Assembly: GCF_000384195.1 (NCBI RefSeq)
Contig: NZ_KB913034.1
Location: 980,507-1,044,506, forward strand
Length of the DNA: 64,000 nucleotides
From: Allobaculum stercoricanis DSM 13633
GTDB taxonomy: Bacteria > Bacillota_I > Bacilli_A > Erysipelotrichales > Erysipelotrichaceae
Direction: 5' to 3'
A program made the position numbers and the translations under genes. Shown here piece by piece: positions 63,962 to 64,000 of this stretch. The notes beneath the pieces were generated by a model, which worked only from the letters and a program-made list of their open reading frames with translations, was not told the DNA's origin and did no database searches. The first letter of the stretch is position 1; every line of letters starts with the position of its first letter.

Positions 63962-64000
63962 TTATATCGCTTGATGAATCGCATTTAATACATCATTCAA
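63962..64000 (-). CDS. C-terminal end of a gene that runs off the right edge
   Basis: On the minus strand the last 39 bases read LNDVLNAIHQAI and a TAA stop at 63962-63964, directly before a terminator. It is too short to identify. Confidence 0.4.
   Translation of the reverse strand: MNDVLNAIHQAI

Overview
The window is a chromosomal segment of a low-GC Gram-positive bacterium (Bacillota). The support is AT-rich spacers, AGGAGG-type ribosome binding sites, T-box and L-box RNA control, and Bacillus-like gene orders: rsmB-rlmN-prpC-prkC-rsgA-rpe-thiN, dnaG-sigA-trmK with ispH, cshB and nfo nearby, and sepF-ylmH-ileS. An Rnf complex, rubrerythrin, an iron alcohol dehydrogenase and pyruvate phosphate dikinase point to an anaerobe. 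The DUF5648 repeat protein and the trimmed clusters suggest an Erysipelotrichia-like lineage, but that placement is inference.

Left third (1-20.9 kb): the start of ppdK, a Cys-rich orphan, trpS, murD and mraY as separate units, a secreted DUF5648 protein, and rpmB. Then comes a long leftward housekeeping run: TrmH methylase, DUF4438, priA, rsmB | rlmN, prpC, prkC, rsgA, rpe, thiN and a membrane protein with an apparent permuted papain-like domain. def and fmt are absent from their usual place between priA and rsmB. Two rightward membrane transporters follow (AI-2E family and ArsP_2-like).

Middle (21-43.8 kb): an intact IS66-family element (21040-23495) with perfect 21-bp ends and an 8-bp target duplication sits in the last codons of a secreted CHAP amidase gene, whose original ending can be reconstructed on the far side. 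Next are nfo, cshB, ispH, rho, trmK, sigA, dnaG and glyS. A group IIC intron (about 35634-37568) lies directly behind the terminator of a PP2C gene. An AT-rich accessory patch holds one secreted protein and two paralogous 73-aa membrane proteins. A lysine riboswitch then controls lysA-dapA-dapB.

Right third (43.9-64 kb): a leftward rnfCDGEA operon ends in a 60-residue Cys-rich membrane protein and a 101-residue RnfB that lacks both ferredoxin modules. The divergent apbE probably flavinylates RnfD and RnfG. A rubrerythrin with two rubredoxin domains, a degraded gene at 49.2-49.7 kb, and a probable blaI relic before an M56 sensor-type peptidase follow. The rest is ileS with an isoleucine T-box behind sepF-ylmH, then hpf, aroF, a radical SAM protein and an iron alcohol dehydrogenase.

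The most unusual parts are the mini-RnfB/Cys-rich-protein version of Rnf, the IS66 insertion with its hairpin-guarded genes, and the unrecognised secreted/small-membrane cluster at 38.8-40.1 kb. I saw no CRISPR array, tRNA or rRNA gene.
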